A stretch of 64,000 nt of DNA, taken from assembly GCA_029204225.1 (NCBI GenBank), contig MU832002.1, positions 1 to 64,000 of the forward strand, written 5' to 3'. The position numbers and the translations under genes were made by a program. Origin of the DNA: Diphasiastrum complanatum. Taxonomy: Eukaryota > Streptophyta > Lycopodiopsida > Lycopodiales > Lycopodiaceae. The notes under the pieces were generated by a model. The model made no database searches. It had not been told where the DNA came from and worked only from the letters and a program-made list of their open reading frames with translations. Shown in pieces: positions 46,101 through 64,000 of this stretch (positions within the stretch are counted from its first letter, which is position 1; each line of letters begins with the position of its first letter).

Positions 46101-47173
46101 GGATTCAAAGCAAGCACTGCTGATTGCAACGTCAATTCCAAATCAGTACAACAATCCTTCATTATTATCACCTTGTACGTGGATGATATGTTGCTCTTCA
46201 GCAACAATACCAATATAGTCAAGGATTCGAAGCAGATACTGTTTTTAGAGTTCGACATGACTGATCTGGGCGAAGCTCACTTCTGTCTGGGAAGTCAAAT
46301 CCACAGAGACAGAGCAGATCGACTGATTTACATCACTCAACAAAGGTATCTTCACAACGTTCTCAACAGATACAATTTGATGAATTGTAAATTAGCTCAC
46401 TCACCAATGGATCCAGGCCTGCATCTGTCAAAGGACCGATGTCCCCAGACCAAACAGGAAGTGGAGCAAATGAGAGAATACCCTTATCGATCGATACTAG
46501 GATCTCTCATGTATGCAATGGTCTGTACAAGACTTGATATCTCTTTTGTTGTAAGCTCACTCAGCCAATACATGGCTAATCCTAGCATTACCCATTGGAA
46601 GGCTCTCACACGAATCATGAGATATATTCGAGCTACCATGGACCAGTGCATCTGCTATGGAGATGTCAGCAACGACAATCTTCATCAGCTCAGTGGTTAT
46701 TCTGATGCAAGCTGGGGAGAAGATATAGACAATTGTAGATCCACATCTGGATTTACATTCTTCTTCAACGGCGGTTCTATCTCATGGAACAGTCGTAAGC
46801 AATCTTTTGTCGCACTTTCTTCTACAAAAGCAGAATACATTGTTGCTTCTCAATCTATCAAAGAAGTGTTTTGGTTGAGAAATTTACTGTCAGATGTTAA
46901 TCTGAATTTGTATAACCCTACAATTTTATTTTGTGATAATTAGAGTGCTATGCCTTATCGGCCAACCCTAGATTTCACTCTAGGAGTAAGCACATTGAAA
47001 TCAGATATCACTACATCAGGGGCAAGGTTCTCAACAAGGAAGTAAGCTTAACGTACAGCAGAACGCTAAACATGGTTGCAGACATATTCACGAAAGCACT
47101 CAGTGTTAATGCACACAACAAATTTTGTGAATTGCTTAGTCTGAAGATCAAGGCATTCATGGATCCAGATTAA
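43149..47173 (+). pseudogene. copia gag-pol, one frame, 11 stops and one frameshift
   Basis: A single frame runs from ATG 43149 to 46951, then after a one-base deletion to TAA 47171-47173, about 1340 codons. Gag: MDSQGKASPIMDKLDGANYH; zinc knuckle CRYRKRNNHEIQDC with the second Cys changed to Arg. Protease: WFLDSGATQHM. Integrase: HLNHAAIQ...CLVGKR finger, VHSDIC core, TPYSPQSNGLAERKN. RT: KARMVAQ, QLDVQTTYLNG, YVDDM (46173). RNase H: YSDASWGED, STKAEYIV, DIFTKAL. Stops: TGA at 43212, 44463 and 44505; TAG at 43395, 43515, 43779, 44766, 46065 and 46941; TAA at 44868 and 46098. Several replace conserved Trp or Gln codons. Confidence 0.95.
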
Positions 47174-47180
47174 GAGGGGG
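47172..47180 (+). other. Polypurine tract
   Basis: AAGAGGGGG directly before the 3' LTR, overlapping the pol stop codon. Confidence 0.9.
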
Positions 47181-48187
47181 TGTTGGATTTATTTCCTCTA
47201 GTCACCTAAATCCCATTTTTAATTTGCCTCTATTCATGGTGCATATGTACTTGCATTGTCGCGCAGTCTGCATATTCACATGCAAATTCTCACAGGCGAT
47301 GAAAAGACGAAAAACAAAGGCTGATGTCACACCCTCTTCATGTTCATGCAGCTGCGCTAACAAACTGGATGATGACTGCAGCCACCCACAATCTCCTACA
47401 GACAGCACATCCACCCTGTACTTTCTTCATCTGCACACCTGTAACATTATGTATATATCAAATACCATTTGCATATTCAATAACAAAGACCAACAGTGAA
47501 GAAGTCAGTAAGCGAGATAGAACGAAGCAGAGAAGCTTATCAGAGATAGACAAAGTAGATGCTCTATGCATTGATTCTTTAATTTGTCAGCAATAAGGTT
47601 TCATCCATTTTTATTTGAATAAGCTTCGTAGGGCACGCGGTTTTGTCCGCTACTGTCTTGTGCTCTACCGCATTATTGACATGTATACTTGATATACTTA
47701 ATCTGATACAGTTCTTTGTTGTGCGTTCAGATTTGTGTTAATATTGATATGCTTATTATTCATTTTGTTTGAACTTTCTAGTTGCTCCTCCTGGTAATAG
47801 ACGACTAACATTTAGTCGTGTCTTTCACGAATGTTTCGCGACTAATTATCTGTCGAGCACTGTCTAGCTCTTCGCAAATCGTTCGCGACACATAATTTGT
47901 CTAGCTATTTGCGACAAATTATTCTTCTGACGCTTTGTTCATTAATGTTTGGCTACGTAATCAAGAAAGGCCGTGATTTCCATCACTAATGTTCTGTTTG
48001 TTCTGATAGGCATAGTCATGCTTTCGAAGAGAGTCGCATAGCTCGTTCCGCTGTGCACGAACAATTTTTGTTCGAGTTCATTTCTCGTTCGTGTTTCGTG
48101 TCTCGTTCGTGTTCGTCTTACCCCTCTGAGCTAAATGTTTTTTTACGACACCTTTCTCAACTCTCGCTACTCTCCCTCTCTCCAACA
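47181..48187 (+). repeat. 3' LTR of the complete copia
   Basis: 1007 bp. Near-full-length match to the 5' LTR, with about 6 percent substitutions counted by eye and a few small indels. It is followed by the target duplication TTGAG. Confidence 0.95.
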
Positions 48188-48192
48188 TTGAG

Positions 48193-48590
48193 TGCAACAT
48201 AATTAAAGCTTGGTTGAAGAGTAGATTGTTTTTTTCTTATACTTCATGGATAGCATTGTTTATACAATAGTTTGGCTTAGTAGTTTGTAATCAAACTTTA
48301 ACTTTAGTTACTAAATGTTAGGGAACCCATGGATACCAAATTTTAATAGTAATTGATTAAGGATTGAATGAAAACAATTCATCTTAAGTTTTAGAGACTT
48401 GTTTGCTATTTTTTTCTTGACAATAAAAAATAGTTATGTTCTCTTTGTATACTTGGAATATAGTGGCCAAGTTTTGAAAAAATGTCAATTGTAAATGGGC
48501 TACCATGCACAATCCAAGAGTTATAACATTCATCTTGTTCATCAGTCCCTATTATTTTCATGAATGCTAAAAAAGTTACTTCTTGTTTAC
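48193..48590 (+). repeat. Repeat R, copy A, right part
   Basis: Resumes the repeat after the copia: AGTTTG.AATCAA.CTTT, then GTTACTAAATG, GG.CACCCA.GGATACC and GTAATTGATTAA resemble 51410-51490. It fades out before the microsatellite. Confidence 0.6.
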
Positions 48591-48591
48591 A

Positions 48592-48593
<2 letters not shown>

Positions 48594-48654
<61 letters not shown>
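48594..48654. repeat. (CT)n microsatellite, about 30 units
   Basis: Uninterrupted 61 bp CT run. Confidence 0.95.
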
Positions 48655-48656
<2 letters not shown>

Positions 48657-49221
48657 GAAAAACAGACTGTATGGATACCCTTGATCCAAAATTGGGCTAT
48701 CCAGGTCTGAAATTTGTAGGGCCATGAGTGGCCTAACATCGCCATTCTATAATACACTCGGGCCACTGGTGACTCCATGGTCGTATTAGGATAAAAAAAG
48801 GGTGGTGGCAAAAAGTTGTCCCATCTAGTGGGGACCCGCAACAAAAATTCTAAGTTCTGGACGAATTCGACTGCCGCGCGGACTATTGGATTGGGGCACT
48901 TGATATATTTGTTAGAAAACTAGACTAGAGCCCTCTTGGTGTCTCTACGTCTGTACCTCATCCGTGCTCTGAACATATCTTTGGCCAATTTAAGGTGCTG
49001 ACTGTTATTTGGTCCAAAGAGATTCCACAATCTGCCCATTTGTGTCATCGTGGAATGAGGACAAAATGTGGATTAACTCTCAGCTGCCTCGGACTGGTCA
49101 CATAAGCCCTAATGGTTGACATATATTTTTCGAATGTGCATTATCGCCATGCAGGTTGCGGACCCAGTGGCGGAATACAGACGATCTCATTTCCCTTGAT
49201 ATCTTCGACAGAGAATGATAT

Positions 49222-49800
49222 CTACCAGCCGCTGCATGAGGAGTCATGTGGAAACTGGACTAGGAAATCACTGATTTCTTTCTCCACGCTTTTTGACTTG
49301 CGGAATGCGTGGTTGGCAGATATGGAACGAGGGCCTTGGGAGGTGGATACTTGTTGTTCCTCCACTGCTCTTTCTGGACTCTGTCCCGCGCCTTGGCTTG
49401 TGTCTTGAGTGCCAGGCCATGCTGCGTCTGATCCCTGAATGCGGCTTGAACTTGCCTGTGCAGCTTCTAATGTGGGCGACATTGGAATTACCATCGAAGC
49501 CGGTTGTGGTTGTTGTGCTATGTGTTGTTGATAGGCCTTGAGAGCGGCCTTTGCTTGCACGAGTTTGTGGAGTGCGCTACGACGGTAATTGTCGAAACTA
49601 GCTTGGTAGTCATCCAATGTTTGTCGGTATAGATCCAGCATTAGAAAGTCCATCTCGTATTGGTTGAGAGGACGGTTGATGGGGATGGGCTGGGCTAACC
49701 AAACATTTTTTCCTTATTATAGGGTGTGGACCTCTGCTCCCAGGTGTTGATTCTCAGTTTCAACCACTTGTGATTGGGCCTGGAGCGGGGCTATTGGAGT
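49222..49800 (-). pseudogene. Unrecognised Gln-rich reading frame, possibly gag-like
   Basis: One minus-strand frame reads SSASPTPIAPLQAQSQVVET, ENQHLGAEVHTL, two stops, then NRPLNQYEMDFLMLDLYRQT and a 143-codon open frame rich in Gln, Ala and Ser with a coiled-coil-like ALHKLVQAKAALKAYQQHIA. It ends with a Lys/Glu-rich segment and TGW-like C-terminus. The mix of heptad-like and low-complexity sequence fits a retrotransposon gag N-terminus or a plant hypothetical protein. No zinc knuckle or pol lies next to it. Confidence 0.35.
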
Positions 49801-50574
49801 GGGGCTAGCTGAACTTCTTAGACCTTCGTAAAGGCATCATCACTAATTTGAAGAGGTCTTTGATATACCGTTGAAGGCTTTTCTCCTTCCGTTTCAACTT
49901 CAAGATGCAGTGCCACCTATAGCTCTTGCTGAAGTGCCACCTATAGGTCTTGTTGGAGCTGTGTGAGCTCCGCTCCCCAAGGTTAACTGAGTTTGCTAAG
50001 TTTTGTTAATTAGTCAAAAGTCAAAATGGTGGTAGGTGAGGTGTGCTTCTTTGTGCACCATAGATTAGAATGTATTTCTTTTGAAGGGTTAGAATTTCAA
50101 TCCTACCTTCTTGAAGTAGCCAATAGAAACCAAAGGACAAGGGCCTCCCCAAAGATAAAAAGACATCTTATATACTTCATTTACATGCTAATTGAGAGAA
50201 GGAAACTCTACCATTTTGGAGATCCAAGCATTCTCATTGTGCTATTGCTTTGTGTCATTTGCTCTCTTGTAGTTGCTATTTCTCTTCATTTTGCTATTCA
50301 TTGTTTATGTTAGTTAAAACTTCTCCACTTGATTCATGCAAATAGCTAATGAACGTCTCCCTCTAACTCTCTCTCTCTCACCCCCTTTCACCTCTATCTA
50401 TGAAGTGTATGTGGTTAGTGCTAGTTAAGAGCTAGAGTTAGACTGGGCTAATGTTGGTTTAGTGTATAAAGCAACTAAGTGAGCAACTAATCTAAGTTAG
50501 ATTACACATCCTTGTGTTCTAACCCTTATTGACAAGCGGAGGGCTGCTCACCATCTATTCACTACACCCTACAA
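49801..50574. other. Interval with no recognisable gene
   Basis: A 95-codon plus frame at 50026-50313 ends in a hydrophobic stretch but shows no family resemblance. A short direct repeat of GAAGTGCCACCTATAG words lies near 49910-49945. Confidence 0.4.
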
Positions 50575-51920
50575 GATAGCGCTACAAAGATATGATCAAA
50601 GAGAATTAGGAGAATATTATTCAAAAATTTGGCAAGCAGTTAGTGTGAGGAAGCGAGCTAGCATCAAAGCGAGTCATTCTACATCGAATCACATTAAGTT
50701 TGGTGAAGAAAACTCAAATTTCATGCATTTTACCATGTTTTTTGTTTCAAACATTTGCATACTATGATTCATGCTTGAATTCTTTATAGGTATTGCTTTT
50801 TGAAACTTGTTTTTGTTTGATTTGATTGCATATCCATTCTATTGGCTAGATCTTGTATATTGCTTGGCAATTTTTTGCTTCTCAAAAATCAACGTTATTT
50901 AGTCAATTTTCTACTTGCCATTTTCTTGTTGTAATGAATCAATTGAGACCTAGATAGATAGTTAGAGGACACTAGACTCTCGAGTGTGATTACCGTTAGT
51001 AAGATGCATGATATTCTGAGAAACTTCTAAAAGTGGTTGTTGCCTACTGGTTATGTGCATAAGTTGCACCTCTTCATGCATGACATTTCTTATTTGAAGC
51101 GCTCATGTTTCTAGTAAAATGTATTAAGGTTTAAGCTTATTTGATGCAAAAATGACTGAGAATGGACAATTTCTATGGCAATTGTCAAAAATTAACAAAA
51201 TTGCATTTTTGGACTTTTGCTTTATTGTTCTCCTCACTTTGAGCACCAACCCTTGCATGCATAAGATCAACAAAATTATTTTTGATAGATGCTTGATCTA
51301 TCCAAACCTTGTAGGTGTTGAGAGAACATGTTTAAAGTTTTGACTGGCAAATATATGATTATTTTAAACTACATTATTGATATTTGACATAGTTTTTTGT
51401 GGCTCAATAGTTTGCAATCAACCTTTGACAATTACTAAGTGGTGGGGCACCCACACACATCAATTTTTGTGGTGATTGATTGATAACAAGTGGTGACAAG
51501 TTTTTAAACAAAAAATGTTTCAAATTTTTAAGAATAGTTGATCATTAGAGGAGTTCTAAATCCAAAACAGACCCTTTGTAAAGATTCTCTTTATATGTTT
51601 TCTCAGATTTTTCTTGGTCCATAGTTTGCAATCAACCTCTGACAATTACTAAGTGTGTGGGGCACCCACACACATCAATTTTTGTGGTGATTGATTGATA
51701 ACAAGTGGTGACAAGTTTTCAAGAAAAAATTGTTTCAAATTTTTAAGAATAGTTGATCATTAGAGGAGTTCTAAATCCAAAACAGACCCTTTTGTAAAGA
51801 TTCTCTTTATATGTTTTCTCAAATTTTTCTTGCACATGGACCAATCAAAACACTCAAATTTGAAATGCACGTAACGTAACTTTTTGAGTCCACATTAAAA
51901 AAAAAACATAACTTTCTAGT
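50575..51920 (+). repeat. Repeat R, copy B, with 214 bp tandem duplication
   Basis: Aligns in order with the three parts of copy A (39990-41983 and 48193-48590). Two tandem units start at about 51404 and 51618 (GTTTGCAATCAACCT.TGACA, GGGGCACCCACACACATCAA). Each ends with AGAGGAGTTCTAAATCC. No conserved protein frame was found, so the class (for example non-autonomous LTR, Helitron or satellite-like) is unknown. Confidence 0.7.
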
Positions 51921-52334
51921 GGTAAGTCCGAGATGTTCTTGTGTTACATTTTAATGCTAAACACGCAACGATCTAGATTGAGGTTCGTTATGATTGTGTA
52001 TGAGCCAAAGAGCCTAGATTCACATCACCAAAAAAACTGACACACTAAATAGCAACCATCCCAAATTAGTCATGTTATTTGTCTAGCGGTAGCTCTATAC
52101 TTCTTCAAGGTAGTAAGCATAGATAGCATCCACATTTCGAGTGAGGTCCTTAATTTCCTCCTCAAACTGGGGAATACTCACTACATTTATGCTCAGTAAT
52201 AAACATTGTTGCAAGACCAAATGCTCTTATCCAACCTTATAAATAATAGTTAAAATTTCACATAACTTAGGAGGCTAAACTTGTCCACAAATAGAATCCT
52301 CGAAAACAAATTAACTATAACTATCTAATAATAT

Positions 52335-58880
<6,546 letters not shown>

Positions 58881-59149
58881 TCCAAACACAAGCATTCTGA
58901 ACAAGAGACGACAAGCACCGCCCTGAGCACCGCCCCAAACTTTTGTTCCAGAAATGCAAAGAAACCCAGTCCAAACTTGGATTTCTTTGGCCCCAAATTA
59001 AGTTAGTTAGAAACTTCCCTTTTTTCTTGAGATTCCTTGCATGGAGGTTGTGGGTTTCTAACTCCCATTCACATTCAGGTTTAGACTCCCATTTGACCCA
59101 CTTTCTAACTGCGGTTTGCGACACAAAATGAAAAGGCGTATCCGAAGAA

Positions 59150-62100
59150 GAACAACAAACACATATTTTTTATGATTAGAATCATTGTGATACAAGTGTA
59201 TGTTCAAGGAGCATCGATGTTAAAACATTTTTAAAAAAAAAACATTTTAATTCCTAAAGGATACAGAAAATAAAGACATGAATTTTCGTGCTCAAATCTG
59301 CATGCCAGAACCAAGTTCCATTGCTCTTAAGAAATGGTTTTTATAGCCTTATAAAGAACTTGTGTCTCTATTGTAAACGGTATTTTCTTAAATCAGCCTA
59401 AAATAGATTGTTGAGCATATCTTTAAACCTTGGATTTTCTGAATTTTAGACTATTGCTAAGTTCTCATTAGTCGTTACTAGTTAAGGCTTGTTATAATTA
59501 GTTCTTTAGACACTCACAATCATTAATGAGCTACCAATTGAGTCACCAACCAATGTGCCTAGTTAACAATAGTACTCTTAACGTTGGGAATCCTTAATGC
59601 TCAGTCTTGACTCAGGGCAATTGCTAAGTAAGTTCCTAAATCCTTTTAAGGTTTGGTATACATCAACTTGCATTGTGAATGTGCAATGTGCAACATAATA
59701 GAGTTTATTGTCATTGCAACATGGGTAAAAGTGAGTCATTTTATTTAACTTTTCTTGAGTATGGCACAAAATTGAACTTTTCGTAGATCATTAATTTAAT
59801 ATAATGAGCTTAATAAATCTTATGTATTCTATATTGACTAATTATTTTTTCATAGAATTTTGATTTATCATAATGAGCATGTATTCCAATTAATTGCAAA
59901 AGCTTATACAAAAAAAAATCCTATTTGTATTCTACTAGTCATAAAATTTCCTACGCAATTAGTTAGTTATTTGCCTTTGGAAAATCAACATTCATTAGAA
60001 ATAATAATGAAGTCATGTATTTTAAAAAGAACTCTCTAAGTGATTATTTTGAATAATTTGAAACTAGAGGAGTTTTGGGGTTGTTGAGCTATGTGATATT
60101 CATGAATATGGGAAGTAGTGGTAAAGATTAAATTAACGTTCACTAATTGTTACCAAGTACCATTTTGTTATGGATTGCATCAGAGGAATAAAGCTTTAAT
60201 CTTAACCTTATGTCCAAAAATGTCTGTATAAGTCAACCTAATCTTGGTTTGTACACTAAGATCTGAAGTAGGCTGATTGGTTGGAGAAATTTTGTTAATA
60301 AGGATTAGATGGTTAGAAAACTTATGATGTGGAATTATTCACTTCAGAGATTTCCCAGATATGTTATTTACTCATGAGAAATAGAGTTTGTTTGTAGTTG
60401 AGTTGCAAGATTCTCAGTGAGTTTGTATGAGTAACATATGCAAATTATGGAATTCTGCCAGGTTATAGCCTATGTTTATGTATAGGATCTAGAACATAGT
60501 TGGATATGTTGCTTATGTACATCTTAATCTTGTGAATCTGTTATGTGTTTCCTATGTACTGAGTTTATATCGTATACTTAAAGTAGTCAAAGTGCATAGA
60601 CATGTGAACAAGTAATGTTCAGAATAGTTACTTGCAGGTTAATGGTTCTTCTTGTGGAAAGAATTATTCATGAACTCAATGATGGTTTAGAAGAGGATCT
60701 AAATGTGGTGTTATACATATAATTGAGATCTGCACCTAGACATTTAAGATTTCTAAATCATGTGCAATTGACTTGAGTAATTAGATTACTCCTGATTAGA
60801 AGTTAATTGGCTAAATAAGCACTGTTAAGAGAATTCACCAGGAACTGTTTACTTTGATCTATATTGCTTATAAGACACATGATTTGTGAGTCATCAGGAT
60901 TCATCTATAGAAGTTGTGTGCATAGAATATAGAAGATTCTTGATATCAAATGGAATTTAGTAGAACTTTGTAATCTCTAGATGTTGTTCTAGGTGATTTT
61001 ATAAAGTTTATGTTGTTAAAGACATATGTTTTAATGGTCTTTAATTATTTGGTTGATTGTAGAATTTGGAACTCATAATCTGTTTAAGAATCGGGTTGGA
61101 AGAATATTCTTGGAATCCAATAATTTTCTTTGTAGAAAAGATTTTAGAATGTTTCTTACATTTTCTGAGTGATATGTTGTGCATATACTCCTGTATTTTT
61201 TAATGATTAAATATGGTTTTGAAATCCTATAAATTATGATTGACAAACATAGATTGATACTTAAAGGTCATTAAATGAATATAAGAAAATGTGAGGATTC
61301 TTAAGATAATGAGTAATTCTTGATCAATTGGGAGAGTCAAGAATTTAGATCTATTATTTGAACTCTAAATTTCTTTATTCCAATGCATATTTGAGATTAT
61401 GTACATCTCACAGGCATTTTCATTAAGTAGTGCTTACTTATGAGGAATTTTCTTACCTTCACAGATTGTAGTCAAGGAATGCTTGTGTACTATTTTCAGC
61501 CTAAAATCTTCGGTTAATTAGTAGCAGTTGAGTCTATCATGATTAAATGGTTGTTATTTCCTTGTATATGTTGCTAGGAATAGAGCGCTTAACTCAAGAG
61601 AGTATCTGGGGTACTCAGGACTGAGTTAAAGTAATTTTTATCTTGATGGATCTCCTAGATATTTTGGCAAGATGAATGGTTGTACCTTAGTTTTTTGAAA
61701 ACATTCTAAGTATATTGGTACCAAGAAGCATTTATGATAGGTCTACAAGTAATTGTGGATAGTCTTGGGCTATAATTGTTTGGATCTCTAACTTTTGAAT
61801 ATTGATTTCCAATGTAAAGTGACCTTTCACCCAGATATTCATGTAAATTGAGATTACATGAAGGTGACATTACTTGATCGGAGAGAATCAGGCCTAATAG
61901 GAAAATTTATCTCTTAGTGTACTTCTAAAGGCAGATAGTACTTTGTGCAGAGATAGATGATTTGAGAATTATTTCATCTCTAAGTACTTATTTGATATTG
62001 AGGTCAGACTAAAGATTGATTTTCAGGGTAAATGTGAAAGTTAAAAGATTGATTTGTTAGCTTTTGAATTTGATCTTCTTGATTGGTCGCTGCTTATCCA

Positions 62101-62376
62101 ATTTATCATGTAAACTTAGTCTATATGATGATGACAGTTGGATATATTGAATATTTTACCCATTTGGAGGACTTATCGCTCAATGTACCTTTGGAACCTG
62201 AAAAAGTACTCTAAATCAGAGATAAACAATTGAAAAATCGTTCTATCTCTAAGTGCTTGATTAGGTTGGTTGGTCAAATTGAGGATAATGATTCATGGGA
62301 AAGAGTTAAAAGCATATAAATTGGGTCTTTCCTAGTTACTCGTTCTGAGGACAGAATTGGTTTAATGGGGGCAGAA
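59150..62376. other. AT-rich non-coding interval
   Basis: No conserved frame over more than 3 kb. Between about 61840 and 62330 two diverged segments resemble each other (ATCTCTAAGT.CTT.ATT, GGTCA.A.T.AGGAT.GATT), an old duplication with a period of about 255 bp. GGGGGCAGAA before TGTTACATCC at 62377 looks like a gypsy PPT and LTR start. Confidence 0.45.
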
Positions 62377-62840
62377 TGTTACATCCATGTCCAATATGTG
62401 GGATTCGGAATAATTCCTGACATGGATAGCCGGTCACTCCAGTGTATGTGGTTATTAGTTATGCCTCGTCATTTCGGGCTTGGTGTTAATAATCATATGA
62501 GGTCCCAGACCTATAATTGGACATAGGAGCACTTGCATGGTGTTTGACTGCTATAATGCAAGAATAGGAGGTCAATTGCTATTCCAAGTTGCATGGGAAT
62601 CCTAAGAGGAATATTCTCTTCTCATGGGAGAGAATATATACTAGTGGAAACTCGCCAATCTACCTATTGGATTTTTTGATTCTTGTAGCCAAGAGCCCCT
62701 CCTCTCTTGCATTCATCCACCATGGCATGGGGGTGAAGTGGTTAGGGTATTGACTAGCCATTTCCTGTTGGTTGGGCAATTTTGCTCCACAGGTGTCCTG
62801 TTGGTTGCATGCAACATGATCTAGTTGGATCTTCACTAGG
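62377..62840 (+). repeat. Candidate gypsy LTR (start only)
   Basis: TGTTACATCCATGTCC follows a purine-rich GGGGGCAGAA, and plant gypsy 3' LTRs often begin TGTAAC or TGTTAC at this place. No end or partner LTR was found. Confidence 0.3.
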
Positions 62841-64000
62841 TGATCCTTACAGTATACCAGTTGCTTTTTAAAGCAAGAAGCTAGATCCTACTTAGATGAC
62901 GTATTCCACCTATGAGAAGGAGCTTTTTGCAGTCATTCACGCGGTGAAAATCTGGAGGCATTATCTTTATAACGCCAGATATACGATGATGATTGATCAC
63001 CAATCTCTTAAGTATATATATATGTGATGCTAAGGACCTTCATGGCCGAAAGGCTATATGGTCGATACTCATTCAAGAGTTCATGTTCGACATTAAATAT
63101 CCTAAAGGTATATCAAACAATGTTGCCATTGTCATGAGTCAGATTGGAGAGGTTAATTAGTTATGCTTTGCTGAAATCTAATCTGAGGTGTATGATTTTT
63201 TGGTCACATTTGGCTAGATGTCATGACAGAAAATTCTAGATATAGTCACGACCTTGGGAAGAAGGATCCAAGCAATACCAAAATGACAAGATACTTGAAA
63301 ACTATTCCACAAGGAATCACCTACTTTTTAGTAAGAGAAAGGTTTGTGTGCCAGATATGGAGGACTCATGGGCACAAATTTTGTAGCAATGTCATGACTA
63401 TCCTTGTGCTGGTCACCCAGGCATACTGAGTATACTTGGCCTTGTTAGGCAAAATTTCTTTTGGCCAAAGAAGAAAGGTCATGTCGAGGCATACATTCAA
63501 GGTTGTGAACAATGTCAGCAAAACAAAGCAGAAAGACTCAAAGTTGTGGGTCTTTTACATCCTTTAGAAATCCTCAACAAGAAATGAAAAAGTATTTCAA
63601 TGGATTTTGTAACTGGACTCCCTAAAATTTAGAAGGGTTACAATGCCATTTGGGTGGTGGTTGACAAGCTAACCAAGATGGCACAATTTATACCAACTAA
63701 GTCAACTATCAAGATATCTGAACTAGCCAAATGAGATTGTTAGGAACCATGAATCTAGATTCATTGGCAAGTTCTAGTAGTCATTTTTTAATAAACTTGA
63801 AATAACACTTAGTCATAGTTCTTCGGACCACCAGATTCAATTCTTTTATGCTGATGTGTGGCTTTCAACCACATTCGCCAGTTTTTGTCAGACTCAAAGG
63901 TATCAAGGAGCAAGTTGTAGTGGATTTCCTACAAGATATGCAAGAAATATTGCAAGTAGCCAAAAAAAACATTAAAATTGCTTAGGATAGATATGCTAAC
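62840..64000 (+). pseudogene. Ty3/gypsy RNase H and integrase remnant
   Basis: RNase H: TYEKELFAVIHAVKIWRHYL, then MMIDHQSLKYI. Integrase zinc finger region: HVEAYIQGCEQCQQNKA near 63480-63530. Core start: SMDFVTGLPKI, a stop, then YNAIWVVVDKLTKMAQFIPT. Several stops and frame changes. It differs from the gypsy at 22247-25300, so it is a third gypsy family. It continues past the window end. Confidence 0.85.

Larger units (their letters stand above)
41984..48192 (+). mobile_element. Complete Ty1/copia retrotransposon, 6.2 kb
   Basis: Target duplication TTGAG at 41984-41988 and 48188-48192; LTRs at 41989-42993 and 47181-48187, both TGTTGG...CCAACA; PBS at 42994-43005; gag-pol at 43149-47173; PPT at 47172-47180. 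The LTRs differ at roughly 60 positions by eye (about 6 percent), mostly transitions, plus small indels such as a 6-base TTCATC-type insertion in the right LTR. So the insertion is old and the element is dead, but it is structurally whole. It sits in repeat R copy A, whose two halves flank it. Confidence 0.95.

Noticed and set aside
59150-62376. A possible gene in the long interval upstream of GDH
   Set aside because: No frame longer than about 60 codons and no conserved motif were seen. Only AT-rich sequence and a diverged duplication.

Overview
The window looks like plant nuclear DNA: AT-rich, with spliced GT-AG genes and a high density of decayed LTR retrotransposons primed by plant-type tRNA binding sites. 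Two host genes are intact by eye. DGAT1 (diacylglycerol O-acyltransferase 1, minus strand, 3281-4777) has no introns in its coding region. A NAD(H)-type glutamate dehydrogenase (minus strand, 58407-52335) has nine exons that splice to a 411-residue protein. Sequence alone does not fix the species; the nested transposons and a 2.9 kb transposon-filled intron suggest a land plant with a large genome.

Layout: 1-640 gypsy remnant; 2.9-5.8 kb DGAT1 with a tandem duplication on its 3' side and a (CT)n tract on its 5' side; 7.0-13.4 kb copia and gypsy pieces. 13.9-19.3 kb is different: four decayed, mostly intron-containing genes that are not LTR elements. They are an unrecognised plus-strand gene; a minus-strand histone H3 relative resembling centromeric H3 (CENH3); an unrecognised plus-strand gene divergent from it across a repeat-rich intergenic region; and a minus-strand gene resembling a DDE transposase. 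20.4-38.5 kb is a mosaic of copia and gypsy fragments, including an array of eight TTCNNGAA palindromes after a gypsy pol and a coiled-coil reading frame in an env-like position.

39.9-51.8 kb holds two copies of an unclassified repeat. One copy was hit twice: by an 857 bp foldback element (perfect 9 bp target duplication, interior array of TAGCACGCCGGCGTGCTA-type palindromes) and by a complete 6.2 kb copia element (perfect 5 bp target duplication, two LTRs of about 1 kb, PBS, PPT, one continuous frame broken by 11 stops and one deletion). 52.3-58.8 kb is the GDH gene, with an antisense copia remnant in its last intron. 59.2-62.8 kb is non-coding, and the window ends in another gypsy pol remnant.

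The two host genes are not functionally linked. DGAT1 makes the last committed step of triacylglycerol synthesis in the ER; GDH links 2-oxoglutarate, ammonium and glutamate in mitochondria. Everything else is mobile-element sequence, mostly dead. The best candidates for something undescribed are the 13.9-19.3 kb cluster with its CENH3-like sequence and the palindrome-array foldback element at 40.4-41.2 kb.
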